From: Pseudomonas nabeulensis
GTDB lineage: Bacteria > Pseudomonadota > Gammaproteobacteria > Pseudomonadales > Pseudomonadaceae
Length of the DNA: 45,519 bases
NCBI RefSeq assembly: GCF_004682045.1
Contig: NZ_QUZT01000057.1
Coordinates: forward strand, 1 to 45,519
Direction: 5' to 3'
This document shows positions 16,478 to 25,667 of this stretch, piece by piece (within the stretch, counting starts at the first letter, position 1; every line of letters begins with the position of its first letter). A program made the position numbers and the translations under genes. The notes beneath the pieces were generated by a model, which saw nothing but the letters and a program-made list of their open reading frames with translations, searched no databases and was not told the DNA's origin.

Positions 16478-18006
16478 TGAGCAATAACGCCTCCTTCACG
16501 CCACCCAGCCTGTTGATGGCCACTATTGGCCTGTCGCTGGCGACCTTTATGCAGGTACTCGACACCACCATTGCCAACGTGGCGCTGCCGACCATTTCCG
16601 GCAACCTCGGCGTGAGTTCGGAACAGGGCACCTGGGTCATCACCTCGTTTGCGGTGAGCAACGCCATCGCCTTGCCACTCACCGGTTGGCTGAGCCGCCG
16701 GTTTGGCGAGGTGAAGCTGTTCCTGTGGGCGACCATCCTGTTTGTGCTGGCCTCGTTCCTTTGCGGTATTTCCACTTCCATGCCCGAACTGATCGGGTTT
16801 CGCGTGTTGCAGGGCTTGGTAGCGGGGCCGTTGTACCCGATGACCCAGACCTTGCTGATTGCGGTGTATCCGCCCGCCAAACGGGGGATGGCCCTGGCGT
16901 TACTGGCGATGGTCACGGTGGTGGCGCCGATTGCCGGGCCGATCCTCGGCGGCTGGATCACTGATAGCTACAGCTGGCCGTGGATCTTCTTTATCAACGT
17001 CCCCATCGGCATCTTTGCGGTGATGGTGGTGCGTTCGCAGTTGAAGAAACGCCCGGTGGTCACCAGCCATCAGCCGATGGACTACGTGGGGCTGCTCAGC
17101 CTGATCGTGGGGGTCGGCGCGTTGCAGATCATCCTCGACAAAGGCAATGACCTGGACTGGTTCGAATCCAACTTCATCATCATCGGTGCGGCGATTTCGG
17201 TGATTGCCCTGGCGGTGTTCATCATTTGGGAACTCACCGACAAACACCCGGTGGTGAACTTGAAGCTGTTCGCCTACCGCAACTTCCGCATCGGCACCAT
17301 TGTGTTGATCCTGGGGTATGCGGGCTTCTTCGGTATCAACCTGATCCTGCCGCAGTGGCTGCAAACCCAGATGGGCTACACCGCCACCTGGGCCGGGCTG
17401 GCGGTGGCGCCGATTGGCATCCTGCCGGTACTGATGTCGCCGTTCGTGGGCAAGTACGCGCACAAGTTCGACCTGCGCCTGCTGGCGGGCCTGGCATTCC
17501 TGGCGATTGGCTTGAGCTGCTTTATGCGGGCCGGTTTCACCAATGAAGTGGACTTCCAGCACGTCGCACTGGTGCAGTTGTTCATGGGCATTGGCGTGGC
17601 GCTGTTCTTTATGCCGACCCTGAGCATCCTGATGTCCGACCTGCCGCCGCACCAGATTGCCGACGGCGCGGGCCTGGCCACGTTCCTGCGGACCTTGGGC
17701 GGCAGCTTCGCCGCGTCGCTGACCACCTGGATCTGGATTCGCCGGGCGGACCAGCACCATGCGTACATGAGCGAGAACATGACCACCTACGACTCCGCCA
17801 CCCGCGATGCCTTGCAGGCGTTGGGCGGGGCAGGGCACAAGGCCTATGCGCAGTTGGACCAGATCCTCACCAGCCAGGCGTACATGATGTCCACCGTGGA
17901 TTACTTCACGCTGCTGGGGTGGATGTTCATGGGGTTGATGTTGTTGGTGTGGCTGGCGAAGCCGCCGTTTACGGCGAAGGCTGGGCCTGCGGCTTCAGGC
18001 CACTGA
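16477..18006 (+). CDS. emrB: EmrB-like DHA2-family MFS drug transporter
   Basis: This 509-residue inner-membrane proton antiporter has about 14 membrane segments. The DHA2 family signature LDTTIANVALPTI sits in the first helix (about 27-39), followed by GTWVITSFAVSNAIALPLTGWLSRRFGEVKLF with MFS motif A. PIAGPILGGWI (motif C of antiporters) is at about 148-158. It is the last gene of the marR-opmG-emrA-emrB-like operon and exports hydrophobic toxic compounds together with the adaptor and channel. The exact substrates cannot be inferred. A REPIN follows the stop. Confidence 0.94.
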   Translation: MSNNASFTPPSLLMATIGLSLATFMQVLDTTIANVALPTISGNLGVSSEQGTWVITSFAVSNAIALPLTGWLSRRFGEVKLFLWATILFVLASFLCGISTSMPELIGFRVLQGLVAGPLYPMTQTLLIAVYPPAKRGMALALLAMVTVVAPIAGPILGGWITDSYSWPWIFFINVPIGIFAVMVVRSQLKKRPVVTSHQPMDYVGLLSLIVGVGALQIILDKGNDLDWFESNFIIIGAAISVIALAVFIIWELTDKHPVVNLKLFAYRNFRIGTIVLILGYAGFFGINLILPQWLQTQMGYTATWAGLAVAPIGILPVLMSPFVGKYAHKFDLRLLAGLAFLAIGLSCFMRAGFTNEVDFQHVALVQLFMGIGVALFFMPTLSILMSDLPPHQIADGAGLATFLRTLGGSFAASLTTWIWIRRADQHHAYMSENMTTYDSATRDALQALGGAGHKAYAQLDQILTSQAYMMSTVDYFTLLGWMFMGLMLLVWLAKPPFTAKAGPAASGH

Positions 18007-18029
18007 TTTGAGGGTGTACGCGGTCAAAA

Positions 18030-18121
18030 ATGTGGGAGGGGGCTTGCCCCCGATAGCTGTGTGTCAGTGAGTACATCTGTAACTGACCCACTGCAATCGG
18101 GGGCAAGCCCCCTCCCACATT
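18030..18121. repeat. REPIN (inverted REP pair)
   Basis: Left arm ATGTGGGAGGGGGCTTGCCC from 18030 and right arm ending GCCCCCTCCCACAT at 18120 flank the usual GTGTCAG and CTGACCCACTGCAATC blocks. It lies between the convergent ends of emrB and lpxH. Confidence 0.92.
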
Positions 18122-18158
18122 TTGATCTCTGTTCACATTGGGTCTATGTTGTCTGGTA

Positions 18159-18908
18159 TTAAGCGCCAGGCAACGCCAGTTGTGGGTTGACGAAGTCAAA
18201 CGCCGCCAACTGAAACCCTTGCTCATCCACCTGCAACGCCCACCCTTGCTTGTCCCAATCCCCCAGCACAATACGCTTGGCCGCCTGGTCGCCAATCTGC
18301 AACTTATGAATGGCAGGGCGGTGGGTATGGCCGTGGACCAGGGTGCGCACGCCAAAGTGCTGCATCACCCGTGGCACTTCTTCGGGCGTCACATCCACGA
18401 TGTCATTGGCCTTCATGCGCGTTTGCGCACGGCTCTCGCTGCGCAGCTTGCGCGCCAGCTTATGGCGGGTGCGCAGCGGTAAGTGCCGCAGGATAAACAA
18501 CACAATCGGATTGCGCAGGATGCGCCGCAGCTTCATATAGCCGACGTCGCGGGTGCAGAGGCTGTCGCCGTGCATCAACAGCACAGGTTCGCCGTGGAGC
18601 TGCACGACACTCGGGTCCTTGAGCAAGGTGGCACCTGCTGCTTTGCAGAACGCCTTGCCGATCAGGAAATCGCGATTGCCGTGCATGATGAAAATCGGGG
18701 TGCCGCTGTCGCTCAGTTCGCGCAGGGCTGCGCAAATGGAGCGCTGGAAGGGGGTCATGCCATCGTCGCCAATCCAGGCTTCAAAGAAGTCCCCCAGAAT
18801 GTACAACGCCTGGGCACCACGGGCGCGGCCGTGGAGCAGATCCAGAAACGCCCGGGTGATGTCCGGGCGCTCCTCTTCCAGATGCAAGTCTGAAATAAGC
18901 AGGATCAC
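18159..18908 (-). CDS. lpxH: UDP-2,3-diacylglucosamine diphosphatase
   Basis: LpxH cleaves UDP-2,3-diacylglucosamine to lipid X and UMP in lipid A synthesis at the cytoplasmic face of the inner membrane. The 249-residue protein shows the metallophosphoesterase motifs in order: DLHLEEERP (7-15), GDFFEAWIGDD (39-49), GNRDF (about 76-80), HGDSL (about 113-117) and HGHTHRP (about 194-200). Length fits the family (about 240). It begins two bases after the stop of ppiB, so the two are cotranscribed, an arrangement common in Pseudomonas. Confidence 0.96.
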   Translation of the reverse strand: MILLISDLHLEEERPDITRAFLDLLHGRARGAQALYILGDFFEAWIGDDGMTPFQRSICAALRELSDSGTPIFIMHGNRDFLIGKAFCKAAGATLLKDPSVVQLHGEPVLLMHGDSLCTRDVGYMKLRRILRNPIVLFILRHLPLRTRHKLARKLRSESRAQTRMKANDIVDVTPEEVPRVMQHFGVRTLVHGHTHRPAIHKLQIGDQAAKRIVLGDWDKQGWALQVDEQGFQLAAFDFVNPQLALPGA

Positions 18909-18910
18909 GC

Positions 18911-19411
18911 TTAGATGATCTCGGCTTTCTCGACGATAACGTCTTCTACCGGAACGTCCTGGTGACCGGCTTTACCGGTGGTCTGCACGCCTTTGATCTT
19001 GTCGACGATGTCCTGGCCTTCGGTGACTTTACCGAATACTGCGTAGCCCCAGCCTTGTACGTTCTTGCCGCTGTGGTTCAGGAAAGTGTTGTCGGCGACG
19101 TTGATGAAGAACTGCGCGGAGGCCGAATGCGGCTCCATGGTACGGGCCATGGCGACGGTGTATTTGTCGTTGGAAAGGCCGTTGTCCGCTTCGTTCTGGA
19201 TGCTTGGACGCTTGTCTTTCTTCTCTTTCATGCCTGGCTCGAAACCGCCGCCCTGGATCATGAAGTTGCCGATGACACGGTGGAAAACGGTGTTTTCGTA
19301 GTGGCCGGCTTTAACGTACTCGATGAAGTTGGCGACGGTGATCGGCGCTTTCTCGGCGTTCAGCTCGATGACGATGTCACCGTGGTTGGTGGTCAGTTTG
19401 ACTTGAGTCAT
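18911..19411 (-). CDS. ppiB: Peptidyl-prolyl cis-trans isomerase, cyclophilin type
   Basis: This 166-residue cytoplasmic cyclophilin catalyses proline isomerisation during folding. The core motifs are FHRVIGNFMIQGG with the catalytic Arg, MARTMEPHSASAQFFINVADNTFLN, and WGYAVFGKVTEGQDIVD. Length matches E. coli PpiB (164). The reading frame stays open far upstream, but homology begins at MTQVKLTTNHGDI, preceded by a GAAAGAG sequence about seven bases upstream. It is the first gene of the ppiB-lpxH pair and is divergent from glnS. Confidence 0.96.
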   Translation of the reverse strand: MTQVKLTTNHGDIVIELNAEKAPITVANFIEYVKAGHYENTVFHRVIGNFMIQGGGFEPGMKEKKDKRPSIQNEADNGLSNDKYTVAMARTMEPHSASAQFFINVADNTFLNHSGKNVQGWGYAVFGKVTEGQDIVDKIKGVQTTGKAGHQDVPVEDVIVEKAEII

Positions 19412-19657
19412 GTTCACTACTCTTTCAGGGAATTCGTGGATTTGGGTGCCGGGGCACCACGACCGGTATGGCGAAACTGCGGCCAAGGCGCGCAGTTTAG
19501 CGTGACCGACGGGAATTTCGAGGTGGTTTTTTACCACTTGGCTAATTAAAGCAGCAGTTTTTGGCCGCGCTCTGTCAGTGTCTTGACCGCTTCGGCTATT
19601 ATGAGCGCTTTGTTTTATCTGGCCCCATCCGGCCACGTACCTGTGTTCAAGGATCCT

Positions 19658-21358
19658 ATGAGCAAGCCCACTGTCGACCCTACCTCGAATTCCAAGGCCG
19701 GACCTGCCGTCCCGGTCAATTTCCTGCGCCCGATCATCCAGGCGGACCTGGATTCGGGCAAGCACACGCAGATCGTCACCCGTTTCCCGCCAGAGCCCAA
19801 CGGCTACCTGCACATCGGTCACGCCAAGTCGATCTGTGTGAACTTCGGCCTGGCCCAGGAGTTCGGTGGCGTCACGCACCTGCGTTTCGACGACACCAAC
19901 CCGGCCAAGGAAGACCAGGAATACATCGACGCCATCGAAAGCGACGTGAAGTGGCTGGGCTTCGAATGGTCCGGTGAAGTGCGCTATGCCTCGCAATACT
20001 TCGACCAGTTGCACGACTGGGCCGTCGAGCTGATCAAGGCCGGCAAGGCCTACGTCGACGACCTGAGCCCGGAACAAGCCAAGGAATACCGCGGCACCCT
20101 GACCGAGCCGGGCAAGAACAGCCCGTTCCGCGACCGTTCGGTGGAAGAGAACCTGGACTGGTTCGCCCGCATGCGCGCCGGTGAATTCCCGGACGGCGCT
20201 CGCGTACTGCGTGCCAAGATCGACATGGCCTCGCCGAACATGAACCTGCGCGACCCGATCATGTACCGCATCCGCCACGCCCATCACCACCAGACCGGTG
20301 ACAAGTGGTGCATCTACCCGAACTACGACTTCACCCACGGTCAGTCGGACGCCATCGAAGGCATCACCCACTCCATTTGCACCCTGGAGTTCGAAAGCCA
20401 TCGTCCTCTGTACGAGTGGTTCCTGGAGCACCTGCCGGTTCCGGCACAGCCGCGCCAGTACGAATTCAGCCGCCTGAACCTGAACTACACCATCACCAGC
20501 AAGCGCAAGCTCAAGCAACTGGTGGATGAGAAGCACGTCAACGGCTGGGACGACCCGCGCATGTCCACGCTGTCGGGCTTCCGTCGCCGTGGCTACACCC
20601 CTGCCTCGATCCGCAACTTCTGCGAGATGGTCGGCACCAACCGTTCCGACGGCGTGGTGGACTTCGGCATGCTCGAGTTCAGCATCCGCAACGACCTCGA
20701 CCACAGCGCCCCACGTGCCATGTGCGTGTTGCGTCCGCTGAAAGTCGTGATCACCAACTACCCGGAAGACAAGGTCGACAACCTCGAGTTGCCGCGTCAT
20801 CCACAGAAAGAAGAACTCGGCGTGCGCAAGCTGCCGTTTGCCCGTGAAATCTACATCGACCGCGATGACTTCATGGAAGAACCGCCAAAAGGCTACAAGC
20901 GCCTGGAGCCAAACGGCGAAGTGCGTCTGCGTGGCAGCTACGTGATCCGCGCTGACGAAGCGATCAAGGACGCCGATGGCAACATCGTCGAACTGCGTTG
21001 CTCGTACGATCCGGACACCCTGGGCAAGAACCCGGAAGGCCGCAAGGTCAAGGGCGTGATCCACTGGGTGCCGGCTGCGGCCAGCATCGAATGCGAAGTG
21101 CGTTTGTATGATCGCCTGTTCCGCTCGCCGAACCCTGAGAAGGCCGAAGACAGCGCGAGCTTCCTCGACAACATCAACCCTGACTCCCTGCAAGTTCTCA
21201 CAGGTTGTCGTGCCGAGCCGTCGTTGGGCGAAGCACAGCCGGAAGACCGTTTCCAGTTCGAGCGCGAAGGTTACTTCTGCGCGGATATCAAGGACTCGAA
21301 ACCAGGCGCTCCGGTATTCAACCGTACCGTGACCTTGCGTGATTCGTGGGGCCAGTGA
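19658..21358 (+). CDS. glnS: Glutaminyl-tRNA synthetase
   Basis: GlnS charges tRNA-Gln with glutamine. The 566-residue class I synthetase shows PEPNGYLHIGHAKS (HIGH box, about 41-54), the RFDDTNPAKE element, YPNYDFTHGQSDAIEGITHS, the KMSKS-equivalent ITSKRKLKQL (MSK replaced by TSK, as in pseudomonad enzymes) and the C-terminal anticodon-binding beta barrels. The start at 19658 is chosen because AAGGA lies 7-11 bases upstream and homology starts at MSKPTV; an in-frame ATG 75 bp upstream has no ribosome-binding site. A TATTAT box near 19600 could be its -10 element. cysS follows after 21 bp. Confidence 0.96.
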   Translation: MSKPTVDPTSNSKAGPAVPVNFLRPIIQADLDSGKHTQIVTRFPPEPNGYLHIGHAKSICVNFGLAQEFGGVTHLRFDDTNPAKEDQEYIDAIESDVKWLGFEWSGEVRYASQYFDQLHDWAVELIKAGKAYVDDLSPEQAKEYRGTLTEPGKNSPFRDRSVEENLDWFARMRAGEFPDGARVLRAKIDMASPNMNLRDPIMYRIRHAHHHQTGDKWCIYPNYDFTHGQSDAIEGITHSICTLEFESHRPLYEWFLEHLPVPAQPRQYEFSRLNLNYTITSKRKLKQLVDEKHVNGWDDPRMSTLSGFRRRGYTPASIRNFCEMVGTNRSDGVVDFGMLEFSIRNDLDHSAPRAMCVLRPLKVVITNYPEDKVDNLELPRHPQKEELGVRKLPFAREIYIDRDDFMEEPPKGYKRLEPNGEVRLRGSYVIRADEAIKDADGNIVELRCSYDPDTLGKNPEGRKVKGVIHWVPAAASIECEVRLYDRLFRSPNPEKAEDSASFLDNINPDSLQVLTGCRAEPSLGEAQPEDRFQFEREGYFCADIKDSKPGAPVFNRTVTLRDSWGQ

Positions 21359-21379
21359 TTAAGTCTTAAGGGATTCATC

Positions 21380-22762
<1,383 letters not shown>

Positions 22763-22786
22763 CTGTTGGTTGCTGCACACTGAATG

Positions 22787-22818
22787 AAAACGCCCCGACT
22801 GGTTCGGGGCGTTTTTTT
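22787..22818 (+). terminator. Intrinsic terminator after cysS
   Basis: AAAACGCCCCGA (22787-22798), loop CTGGT, then TCGGGGCGTTTT continuing into a run of T. This 12-bp perfect stem with a U tract ends the glnS-cysS transcript. Confidence 0.92.
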
Positions 22819-22849
22819 ATACACCGTTTTAACGGCTCACTCGATCTAC

Positions 22850-23044
22850 TGTGGGGCTTGCCCTAATGCCAGTCAGTTAAGAAATAGTAAGGGTGAAAAG
22901 TAACCTGTGGCGAGGGAGCTTGCTCCCGCTGGACTGCGCAGCAGGCCCATTTTTTGGGGCCGCTTCGCGGCCCAGCGGGAGCAAGCTCCCTCGCCACAAG
23001 TACAGTGTTTCCCTTAACTGACTGGCATTAAGGCAAGCCCCACA
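22850..23044. repeat. Nested palindrome: outer REP-derived arms around an inner REP pair
   Basis: Outer arms 22850-22881 and 23013-23044 match in inverted orientation over 32 bp with one mismatch (GGGGCTTGCC, then C or T, then TAATGCCAGTCAGTTAAG). Inside lie the inverted halves of a different REP type, TGTGGCGAGGGAGCTTGCTC at about 22905-22924 and its partner at about 22979-22998, and GGGCCGCTTCGCGGCCC forms a further short hairpin near 22957-22973. The whole 195 bp could fold into a long cruciform. It fills most of the 300-bp gap between cysS and the DUF6124 gene. Confidence 0.85.
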
Positions 23045-23063
23045 TTTTTTACCGTGTCCGCCT

Positions 23064-23387
23064 TCAAGGCTGTTTGAGGGTCAGTGCCTTATCGACCAAC
23101 AACTGAATTCCCTCCAGCATTCGGGAAATTCCCAGCGCCACGCTGCGAGGACTACCGTCGACCTCAAAAGCCAAATGGCTGGCCAGTGCTTGAACTGACG
23201 CAAGATCCTCCGATGCGTTGGCCAACAGCGTCTCGGCGTCCAGGCCTTCACGCACGGCAAACAAGCCATGGCCTTCAGCAGAAGGCTCTGGTTTCTCAGA
23301 CGGGTTCGGATAGTGGTTAATCGCTCGATGAGCGGCGGTGTGAAATGCGGTTGAATCTAACGGCGGATTCGGACTGTCTTTAATCAT
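23064..23387 (-). CDS. Small DUF6124-like hypothetical protein
   Basis: This 107-residue acidic cytoplasmic protein has no signal peptide or membrane segment. It resembles the Pseudomonas family annotated DUF6124 (formerly DUF3077): a variable polar N-terminus and a conserved C-terminal helix pair, LFAVREGLDAETLLANASEDLASVQALASHLAFEV then a segment ending MLEGIQLLVDKAL. I chose the start at 23387 because AGGAG lies about eight bases upstream; the frame is open further up but through the structured leader. Function is unknown. An unusual leader with an internal terminator precedes it (23532-23618). Confidence 0.8.
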   Translation of the reverse strand: MIKDSPNPPLDSTAFHTAAHRAINHYPNPSEKPEPSAEGHGLFAVREGLDAETLLANASEDLASVQALASHLAFEVDGSPRSVALGISRMLEGIQLLVDKALTLKQP

Positions 23388-23531
23388 GACAAAGCTCCTA
23401 GAGTATTGGAGCCGCCCCCATCGCTGCGAAACGATACCCGGGTGGCAGCTGTACGCAGGTTCGCAGACCGGGACTCTAGGCACCCGGCATACCCGAAGGT
23501 ATCCCGCGCACAGCCGCCATAACATCAGGCA

Positions 23532-23618
23532 TAAAAAAGCGCCCGCTATCTTGAGGTGGACGCTGTGCGTCTAGAGTTTAACCGGGCTGCGAAACCCGGT
23601 CGCTGAATTTGCAGCGAC
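23532..23618 (-). ncRNA. Structured leader / candidate small RNA ending at an attenuator-like terminator
   Basis: On the minus strand a promoter-like pair (TTGTCC at 23648-23653, TAATCT at 23625-23630, 17-bp spacer) would start an RNA near 23618. It opens with a perfect 8-bp hairpin GGTCGCTG/CAGCGACC (23598-23619), which overlaps a second hairpin ACCGGG/CCCGGT (23581-23600), so the two are mutually exclusive. It then reaches a terminator-like stem AGCGTCC/GGGCGCT (23538-23564) followed by six T. Beyond it, about 140 bases of further structured sequence lead to the DUF6124 gene. It could be an attenuated leader or an independent RNA. I recall similar leaders upstream of other Pseudomonas DUF6124 genes, but cannot confirm. 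Confidence 0.45.
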
Positions 23619-23624
23619 CGCCGA

Positions 23625-23653
23625 AGATTAGGCAGCCATCTTCCGAGGGACAA
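23625..23653 (-). promoter_or_regulatory. Candidate promoter of the DUF6124 leader
   Basis: Minus-strand TTGTCC (23653-23648) and TAATCT (23630-23625) are 17 bp apart, each matching four of six consensus bases. It lies just upstream of the first leader hairpin. Confidence 0.4.
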
Positions 23654-23729
23654 CCCTAAAACGCTGTCGGAAATTTCTGCGGTTTTTTGCTGGGCAGTGT
23701 CACCGGACCAAAGGTGACCCCCAATCTAA

Positions 23730-23821
23730 ATGTGGGAGCGGGCTTGCCCGCGAATGCGGAGTGTCAGCTAATAAATTTGTAGCTGACCCTCCCTCATCGG
23801 GAGCAAGCCCCCTCCCACATT
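23730..23821. repeat. REPIN of mixed sequence
   Basis: The left arm ATGTGGGAGCGGGCTTGCCC uses a GC variant (GGGAGCGGGC), whereas the right arm is GGGAGCAAGCCCCCTCCCAC, so the two arms are not exact complements. It sits between the leader promoter of the DUF6124 gene and the HIT gene promoter. Confidence 0.88.
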
Positions 23822-23911
23822 TTTACCATGCCCGCTCAACTCTGCGAGTGTCTGCGCGGCCGTGGCGACGGTACAAAAATCCTAGGACATTTCGGAAAGT
23901 TCCCATTTGTT

Positions 23912-23940
23912 TTGACGCCTGGCGAATCGTAGCTTTAGAT
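23912..23940 (+). promoter_or_regulatory. Sigma-70-type promoter of the HIT gene
   Basis: TTGACG (23912-23917), a 17-bp spacer and TTAGAT (23935-23940) predict a start near 23947. That lies after the upstream ATG at 23939, so it supports translation from the ATG at 23984. Confidence 0.6.
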
Positions 23941-23983
23941 GACTGCGACAACCCATCCCACGACTAGAACGGCAGCGATTAAA

Positions 23984-24442
23984 ATGGATTGTATTTTCTG
24001 CAACATCGTCCACAAAACCTCCCCAGCCCACATTCTGTGGGAAGACGACCAGCACATGGCCTTCCTCTCGATCTTCCCCAACACCCCCGGTTTCAGCGTA
24101 GTAATCCCCAAGCAGCATTACGGCAGTTATGCGTTTGCGCAGTCGGATGAAGTGCTGGCCGCGCTGGCGGTGGCGGCGAAGAAGACGGCGTTGCAAATCG
24201 ACCGGGCGTTTCCCGATGTGGCGCGTACGGGGCTGATCATGGAGGGGTATGGGGTGGACCATCTGCATGCGAAGTTGTTTCCCATGCATGGGACCGGTGG
24301 GGACAGTACGTTCAAGCCGTTGAGTTCGAAGGTGGATAAGTTTTTTGAGGCGTATGAAGGCTATATCTCGTCACACGATCATGTGCGGGCGGATGATGGA
24401 GGGTTGGCGGAACTGGCGGCGCACATCCGGTCTTTCGCCTAA
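23984..24442 (+). CDS. HIT-family protein
   Basis: This 152-residue histidine-triad protein is expected to be a nucleotide hydrolase or transferase. The N-terminal MDCIFCNIV is the usual HIT/HINT start with its Cys pair, followed by WEDDQHMAFLSIFPNTPGFSVVIPKQHY and, near 90-101, the triad region VDHLHAKLFPMH. Only two of the three canonical triad histidines (HxHxH) are present; the first position is Val. I place the start at 23984 because homology begins there and the promoter predicts transcription from about 23947; an alternative in-frame ATG lies at 23939. It is followed by a REPIN. Confidence 0.85.
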   Translation: MDCIFCNIVHKTSPAHILWEDDQHMAFLSIFPNTPGFSVVIPKQHYGSYAFAQSDEVLAALAVAAKKTALQIDRAFPDVARTGLIMEGYGVDHLHAKLFPMHGTGGDSTFKPLSSKVDKFFEAYEGYISSHDHVRADDGGLAELAAHIRSFA

Positions 24443-24452
24443 CACAGTTCAA

Positions 24453-24545
24453 AGTGTGGGAGGGGGCTTGCCCCCGATAGCGGTGTGTCAGCCAGCATAT
24501 TTGTAGCTTACCCACAGCTATCGGGGGCAAGCCCCCTCCCACACT
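24453..24545. repeat. REPIN (inverted REP pair)
   Basis: Left arm AGTGTGGGAGGGGGCTTGCC and right arm ending GCCCCCTCCCACACTT flank the CGGTGTGTCAG block. It lies between the convergent ends of the HIT gene and the antiporter operon. Confidence 0.92.
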
Positions 24546-24568
24546 TGAACCTCTGTGTGTCTGAGAGG

Positions 24569-24907
24569 TCAGCGGCGGCTGCTGACTTCCGCGGGTACAT
24601 CATCACCGGCCATGCGCTTACGGAACAACGCCGTACGCGCCAACAGCAACGTGGTCACCGGCACGGTGATCGACAACAGAATCGGGATCAACCAGCCGTG
24701 CAATACCGGCCCGGATTTGAGCACCGAAAAATACACAATCGACGCCAACGCCACGCACCACGCACCCAACGTGGACGCCAGTGCCGGCGGGTGCATGCGC
24801 TGGAAGAAGTCCTTCATGCGCAACAATCCAATCGCGCCAATCAACGCAAACACGCTGCTCAGTACCAGCAGCACCGCTACGACCACTTCCACCCATAACG
24901 GCATCAT
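24569..24907 (-). CDS. shaG: Mrp/Sha antiporter subunit G
   Basis: This 112-residue inner-membrane protein has three hydrophobic segments, starting VEVVVAVLLVLSSVFALIGAIGLLRMKDFFQRMHPPALASTLG, where GLLRMKDFFQRMHPPA is the MnhG/MrpG signature. It is the last gene of the operon that encodes a multisubunit cation/proton antiporter. It overlaps shaF by four bases (ATGA). Synonyms are mnhG, mrpG and phaG. Length is normal for the family (100-120). Confidence 0.93.
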   Translation of the reverse strand: MMPLWVEVVVAVLLVLSSVFALIGAIGLLRMKDFFQRMHPPALASTLGAWCVALASIVYFSVLKSGPVLHGWLIPILLSITVPVTTLLLARTALFRKRMAGDDVPAEVSSRR

Positions 24908-25182
24908 TCAATCACCTCGCCACGCAGCAGGAATTTCGCCAGGGCAAACGAGCCCACAAAGCCAAACAGCGCAATCAGCAGCGCCGCTTCAAAGTAGGTG
25001 TCACTGGCATAACGAATACCCAGCACCAGCATCATCAGCATCGCCAAAATGTACAGGTAGTCCAGCGCCAGTACCCGGTCTTGCGCCGAGGGGCCTTTGA
25101 ACAGGCGCACCAGGGTCAGCACCATGGCCAGGGAGAACAGGAACAGGCTGAACAGGATCGCATTGGAGAGCAGGGCGCTCAT
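24904..25182 (-). CDS. shaF: Mrp/Sha antiporter subunit F
   Basis: This 92-residue protein with three membrane segments carries the MnhF/MrpF signature LVRLFKGPSAQDRVLALDYLYILAMLMMLVLGI (about 25-57). It is a small subunit of the antiporter complex. It overlaps both shaE upstream and shaG downstream by four bases, so translation is coupled through the distal genes. Confidence 0.93.
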   Translation of the reverse strand: MSALLSNAILFSLFLFSLAMVLTLVRLFKGPSAQDRVLALDYLYILAMLMMLVLGIRYASDTYFEAALLIALFGFVGSFALAKFLLRGEVIE

Positions 25183-25667
25183 TCGAAGATCTCCATCAGG
25201 GGCCGCTCATAGGTGGTCTTGAAGTGTTCGATAAACGGCGCTTCATCCTCCAGGTCGAACACGTGCAGCAGCAGGATGCTGCGGTCCAGCGCCAGTTCCG
25301 ACCAGATGGTGCCAGGCACCACCGTGGTAATCATCGACAGCGCGGCAAGGCCGTTGGCGTCGCGCAGATCCAGAGGGATCTTGATAAAGCGCGAACGCGG
25401 CGGCCGTGAGCCGCAGGTCAGCACGCCCCAGGCGACTTGCAGGTTGGAGATGATCACATCGCGGCCCACCAGGAAGAACAGGCGGATAATCACCCCAGGG
25501 CGGCGAATACGGATCGGCAACGGCCGCAGCGGCGCCATCATCAGCGGCGCGAGAAAGCCCAGCAGCGCGCCCAGCAACAGGTTGCCAGGGCTGACCGACA
25601 GGTTCAGCACCAGCCACAACAGCCATAACGCCAACGACAACCACGGGGCAGGAAACAGGCGCTTCAT
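25179..25667 (-). CDS. shaE: Mrp/Sha antiporter subunit E
   Basis: This 162-residue subunit has two N-terminal membrane segments (about 8-50) and a cytoplasmic domain with the MnhE motif ALSMITTVVPGTIWSELALD (about 110-129). The start is MKRLFPAPW at 25667, overlapping the shaD stop by four bases; the frame is open upstream only because it reads through shaD out of frame. Confidence 0.93.
   Translation of the reverse strand: MKRLFPAPWLSLALWLLWLVLNLSVSPGNLLLGALLGFLAPLMMAPLRPLPIRIRRPGVIIRLFFLVGRDVIISNLQVAWGVLTCGSRPPRSRFIKIPLDLRDANGLAALSMITTVVPGTIWSELALDRSILLLHVFDLEDEAPFIEHFKTTYERPLMEIFE

Noticed and set aside
19412..21193. Long minus-strand frame upstream of ppiB and antisense to glnS
   Set aside because: It is the antisense shadow of the GC3-rich glnS gene; cyclophilin homology begins at 19411.
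22850..23044. Nested palindrome as a complete MITE or insertion sequence
   Set aside because: No transposase ORF lies inside and I see no clear target-site duplication; it is kept as a repeat only.
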